Assembly (NCBI GenBank): GCA_963920665.1
Contig: OY987264.1
Location: forward strand, 30,112,906 to 30,176,905
Reading direction: 5' to 3'
DNA: 64,000 bases
Source of the DNA: Straminergon stramineum
Lineage: Eukaryota; Streptophyta; Bryopsida; Hypnales; Calliergonaceae
In this document: positions 61,036 to 64,000 of the stretch, one piece after another
Numbering within the stretch: the first letter of the stretch is position 1
Layout: the number at the start of each line of letters is the position of its first letter
Program-made: the position numbers and the translations under genes
Notes under the pieces: model-generated
The model's input: only the letters and a program-made list of their open reading frames with translations
What the model was told of the DNA's origin: nothing
Database searches by the model: none

Positions 61036-62039
61036 TCTAATCTAATCAATATCATGGGTATTATTCAAAAAATATTTGAAGGATCAAATAAAGTTTCATT
61101 TCATTTCTACATTTGCAAGAAAATCAAGTTAAATTTGTTCCATATTGACCTTGAATTGTGATAAGGTTCATTGAAAGTGTGCTTGAAATGGTGTGAATTG
61201 GTTGGATTTCAACAATAGGTGATGGCAATTTTCAAGGTTTTGGGTAGGTATCATTATAATTTCCTGGAATTATGAATTCCTTTAAAAACAATTAATTTTT
61301 GCCTAAATTGAAAAATACTATTGTAAATTCCTTAATGATAGAAGTGGTTTCTGGTCAATTATAAATCCCACCAACAATGAATAATGTACCAATTTCTATA
61401 AACTCTTGGGTTCAAAGTAAGGTACGACTAGGTCCTAAAAGAATTCAAGCTCTAAAAGTGTTCTTTAGTGCAAAGGTACACATTCCTTTCTTCAATGTAC
61501 CAATTGTATTAATCAATGTATCAATAGTAAGCATATTAAGAATGGATGCTCATTTAGAGCCCTTTGTGATTCCCACTTCAAAATTCATAACTAACTCAAC
61601 AAAGATCCCAAAAATATGAAACAACTTGGATTAGATGCTAGTTTCATTTTTTTTCAAGAAAAAAATTACTTGAAATTTTTTTCAAGAAATTGAATTTTTC
61701 ATGAAAACCAATTGGTAAAAGGTCCCATTATGGACGTCCCACCTTAATACCAAATTCAATAATTTGGCACTCTTGGGTTTAAAAATGCACTTGGCATATG
61801 TACACATTAAAATTTTCAAACTTACCAGAAGGGTGCTTGGTATAAGGTCAATTTCATTTAATTGAAGGCCAACATTTGCAAAGAAGGAAATTCTTGATTT
61901 CTGGAGATCTTGACATGATTAATTATCCTTGGTAAGAATGTAATTTCATGTGTTGCTTGTGATTTCTTTGAAGTTATTTTAAAATTTCTTTGGTCCAATT
62001 ATTGGTGCTAAAGAAACATAAGTAGGTTAATCCTTAAAC

Positions 62040-62172
62040 AACATTGAAGCCAAAAAGTGGTTAATAGATGACTTCATTGTTCACTATAAAAACAAAGAAT
62101 GCACCTCTTGGTTCAATAATCAAAATAGTTTTAGTGACTACCTTGGTCATGGGGGCCATGTCCTATAGGGAT
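62040..62172 (+). repeat. Dispersed repeat family D, copy 2, without the insertion
   Basis: The uninterrupted counterpart of 51,127-51,370: GAAGCCAAAAAGTGGTTAAT, AATGCACCTCTTGGTTCAAT, then directly TTTTAGTGACTACCTTGGTC and GGGGGCCATGTCCTATAGGG. It shows the empty site of the insertion at 51,215-51,326. Confidence 0.6.
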
Positions 62173-62537
62173 AAGAATATACATTCTTCTTATGCATTTT
62201 TACAAAACAACTCTAAAGGATTACAATTAAATCAAAATTGTCCTCATAAACATTTTGTAAATGTAATATTCAATTTCCATCCCAACATATGAATCATTAC
62301 ATAGTATCCTATATAATACCAAATATGTTTTAATCTACTTGCTTTTACAAACATTTGTATGCTGTTGTTCCAATGACACTAGGTTATGAGCCTAGATTTG
62401 GAAGCCTAAAGTTGAGACCTTTGAAATGTGAAAAAAATATATTATAAATTATTGTCCATTCAATTTCAATTTTTTTCCAAAAAATTCCAAAAAATTTACT
62501 ACAAATAATTTTAGAATGGACCTATATCCATGGTTTC

Positions 62538-64000
62538 ATCTAACCCCCCTATGACCACAATTTTAGATTCTAAATTGTAAAGTCCCTAGGCCTATTTTTC
62601 ATCAAATACCACTGAAAATTGCAAAATCTATTGCAAAGTACCAAAAAAATGAGATTTTTTTTTTTCATTTTTCATGGTAGGATCTTGTACTAAAATGTGT
62701 GGAAGAAATTTTAGAAATAATTCATTGTGTGGATTGCAAGATATTTGTATTTGAAGTGAAGAAAATCATTTTTTTGCACCTTGCTTTAGATTTGGAGGCT
62801 TTGAATATTCTTAATTTAAAATTATTGTTCTACCTATACTGAAATTTAGAAGTTATTGTATTAAAGATTTGAATTGATAGTCCAGAAAAAAAATTAAAAG
62901 AACACACACTTGATTTTCATTCTCTTTAACCCCTAAAGTTCCTTGACTAAGTTATCACCAAAATCCCTCAAAAACTGCCATTTCTAATACAAGTACCAAA
63001 TTTTTGAAAAATATCATTTTTGAACACATGTAACTTTAGGATCTTGTAGTACACGAGATTGAGAAGATGTGGAAAAAAATTCAGAAAATTCCACCATGTA
63101 GATTGCAAGATATTAGCATTTGAAGTGACAAAAATCCTTTTTAGGGCCCTATGAAAAAACGGGCAGTTGCACTTCACAAGGTCACATTTGTATGAAAAAA
63201 TGTCCAAAATGTTGGTGCTTCTTTAGATTAATTCTTCAATGCAAGTTGTCTACATGCTTGAAAACTTTTAGATCATCTGGAATTGTGTAGCATATAGGAA
63301 AAAAATATTAAGTAGAAAGATGTAGAGAATGATTAAAAATACTAAATTGTTAACAATTTACTAATGGAATTGAAAAATCCCTCTCCCTATGGTTGTAATG
63401 TTGTAATAAACAATCTACATCTAATGTTTTGATTTTTTTCAAAAAATATTGAAAATTGAGTTAAATAAAGGACTTCAAAGTTTATTTTAGAGTAAAGAAT
63501 CCATACTTGCCCGCAAACTAAAACATCTCATAACTTTTGACTCATTGATCAAAATGGAATGATTCAAAGCTTTCTATGTATATACAAATCTAGAAACCTA
63601 ATTTCAAATTTTTATTTTTGAAAAAACAAACTACATATTAGGCCATAACTTTTGACTCATATTTCCAAATACCCTGGAATTTAGTGCACATGAAAGATAT
63701 TCCTTGTCCACACCTTCTAGTAAAGTTTGTGCCAAAAACATAGAAATCTCTAGTCACATGTATCTACCCCCAAAAGTTATGTTGCCAAAAAACACAAGTT
63801 GATCTTTTAGGGGTTAAGAAATTGTTCAGTAGAAATAAAGACAAGAATGAAGGATAAATCATTAATACCTATGAGATGGAATTGAAACACAACAATACCA
63901 GTGGTGAGATTGTTCTAGCAAGTAAAGTAAATCATGTCAATTATTTTTTGTGAAAAATTGCAAGAAAAGGCATTCAATAATGAATTTTGTAAATTATTTT
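62538..64000 (+). mobile_element. Outer TTAA-family element split by a nested copy; runs off the window
   Basis: The left part (62,538-62,925) carries the family words AGGATCTTGTACTAAAATG, GATTGCAAGATATTTGTATT and GATTTTCATTCTC. The right part resumes after 63,817 with GAAATTGTTCAGTAGAAATA, GAGATGGAATTGAAACACAA and GTGAGATTGTTCTAGCAAG. Joined at one TTAA, the two halves follow the uninterrupted copies near 12,670-12,700 and 29,345-29,370. The right end lies beyond the window. Confidence 0.65.
62930..63813 (+). mobile_element. 884-bp TIR element nested in a family member, TTAA duplication
   Basis: The left end CCCCTAAAG and the right end (reverse complement) CCCCTAAAAG are flanked by TTAA at 62,926-62,929 and 63,814-63,817. 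The surrounding sequence is another copy of the same family, and the copies at 12.4 and 29.1 kb provide the unoccupied site, which in the 12.4-kb copy reads ATTCTTTAAAAAATTGTT. The interior has AGGATCTTGTAGTACACGAG and GATTGCAAGATATTAGCATT, so inner and outer copies are related. No transposase frame is present. The unique feature here is direct evidence for the TTAA target. Confidence 0.7.

Larger units (their letters stand above)
49779..64000. other. Gene-free, repeat-dense region
   Basis: Downstream of the coiled-coil gene I find no further supported gene. The stretch is a mosaic of dispersed repeats and small transposons listed separately. Two pieces are less AT-rich and might be transcribed or gene remnants: 57,500-58,600 and 60,840-61,035 (minus strand). 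Neither has a recognisable domain. Confidence 0.55.

Noticed and set aside
1..64000. tRNA, rRNA or other structured RNA genes
   Set aside because: I looked for cloverleaf-like arms with the usual conserved words and found none; a covariance-model search would be needed to exclude them firmly.

Overview
The window looks like nuclear DNA of a land plant with a large, AT-rich, repeat-laden genome (my estimate by eye is about 30% G+C). A gymnosperm, fern or other non-flowering lineage would fit, but the sequence alone does not settle the species. The evidence for a plant is spliced genes with plant-type GT-AG introns, a Y14/RBM8A protein and an F-box/kelch protein of the plant SKIP11 type, telo-box and G-box motifs near gene starts, and CACTA-type mini-transposons. 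Genes sit in GC-rich islands inside a sea of AT-rich decayed repeats.

Layout. (1) 1-4,600: AT-rich intergenic DNA with one weak coding remnant. (2) 5,141-7,365, minus strand: a complete four-exon gene for the exon junction complex protein Y14 (221 aa, phases close exactly). (3) 7,560-15,500: intergenic, with a 241-bp MITE, a 163-bp MITE with 38-bp terminal inverted repeats (TIRs), and relics of TTAA-flanked TIR elements. (4) 15,500-19,745, minus strand: an intronless F-box/kelch gene (513 aa) with a long, fairly GC-rich downstream region and a GC-rich leader. (5) 19,935-20,865: a tandem array of about 105-bp units just upstream of that gene. (6) 21,100-41,350: gene-free, holding a ~60-bp-unit satellite of about 1.9 kb, the inverted second copy of the 241-bp MITE, and a 1,264-bp CACTA element with intact target duplication. 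(7) 41,800-49,778, plus strand: a six-exon gene, reconstructed here by splice phase, for an unrecognised 324-aa coiled-coil protein. Its leader carries an old partial duplication of its own start region, and its introns hold a MITE, a ~165-bp tandem array and a hairpin next to the last acceptor. (8) 49,779-64,000: dispersed repeats, two more small CACTA elements with perfect 3-bp duplications, a short retroposon-like insert and several TTAA-flanked TIR elements.

The most interesting observation is the TIR family beginning CCCCTAAAG and flanked by TTAA. One copy (62,930-63,813) is inserted inside another copy of the same family. Two other copies in the window show the uninterrupted site, which indicates that the duplicated target is TTAA. 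That target and the CCC...GGG ends are the signature of the piggyBac superfamily, which is not an established part of plant genomes. No transposase is visible, so these would be non-autonomous.

The three genes show no sign of acting together: Y14 works in mRNA metabolism, the F-box/kelch protein presumably in SCF ubiquitin ligases, and the coiled-coil protein is unknown.
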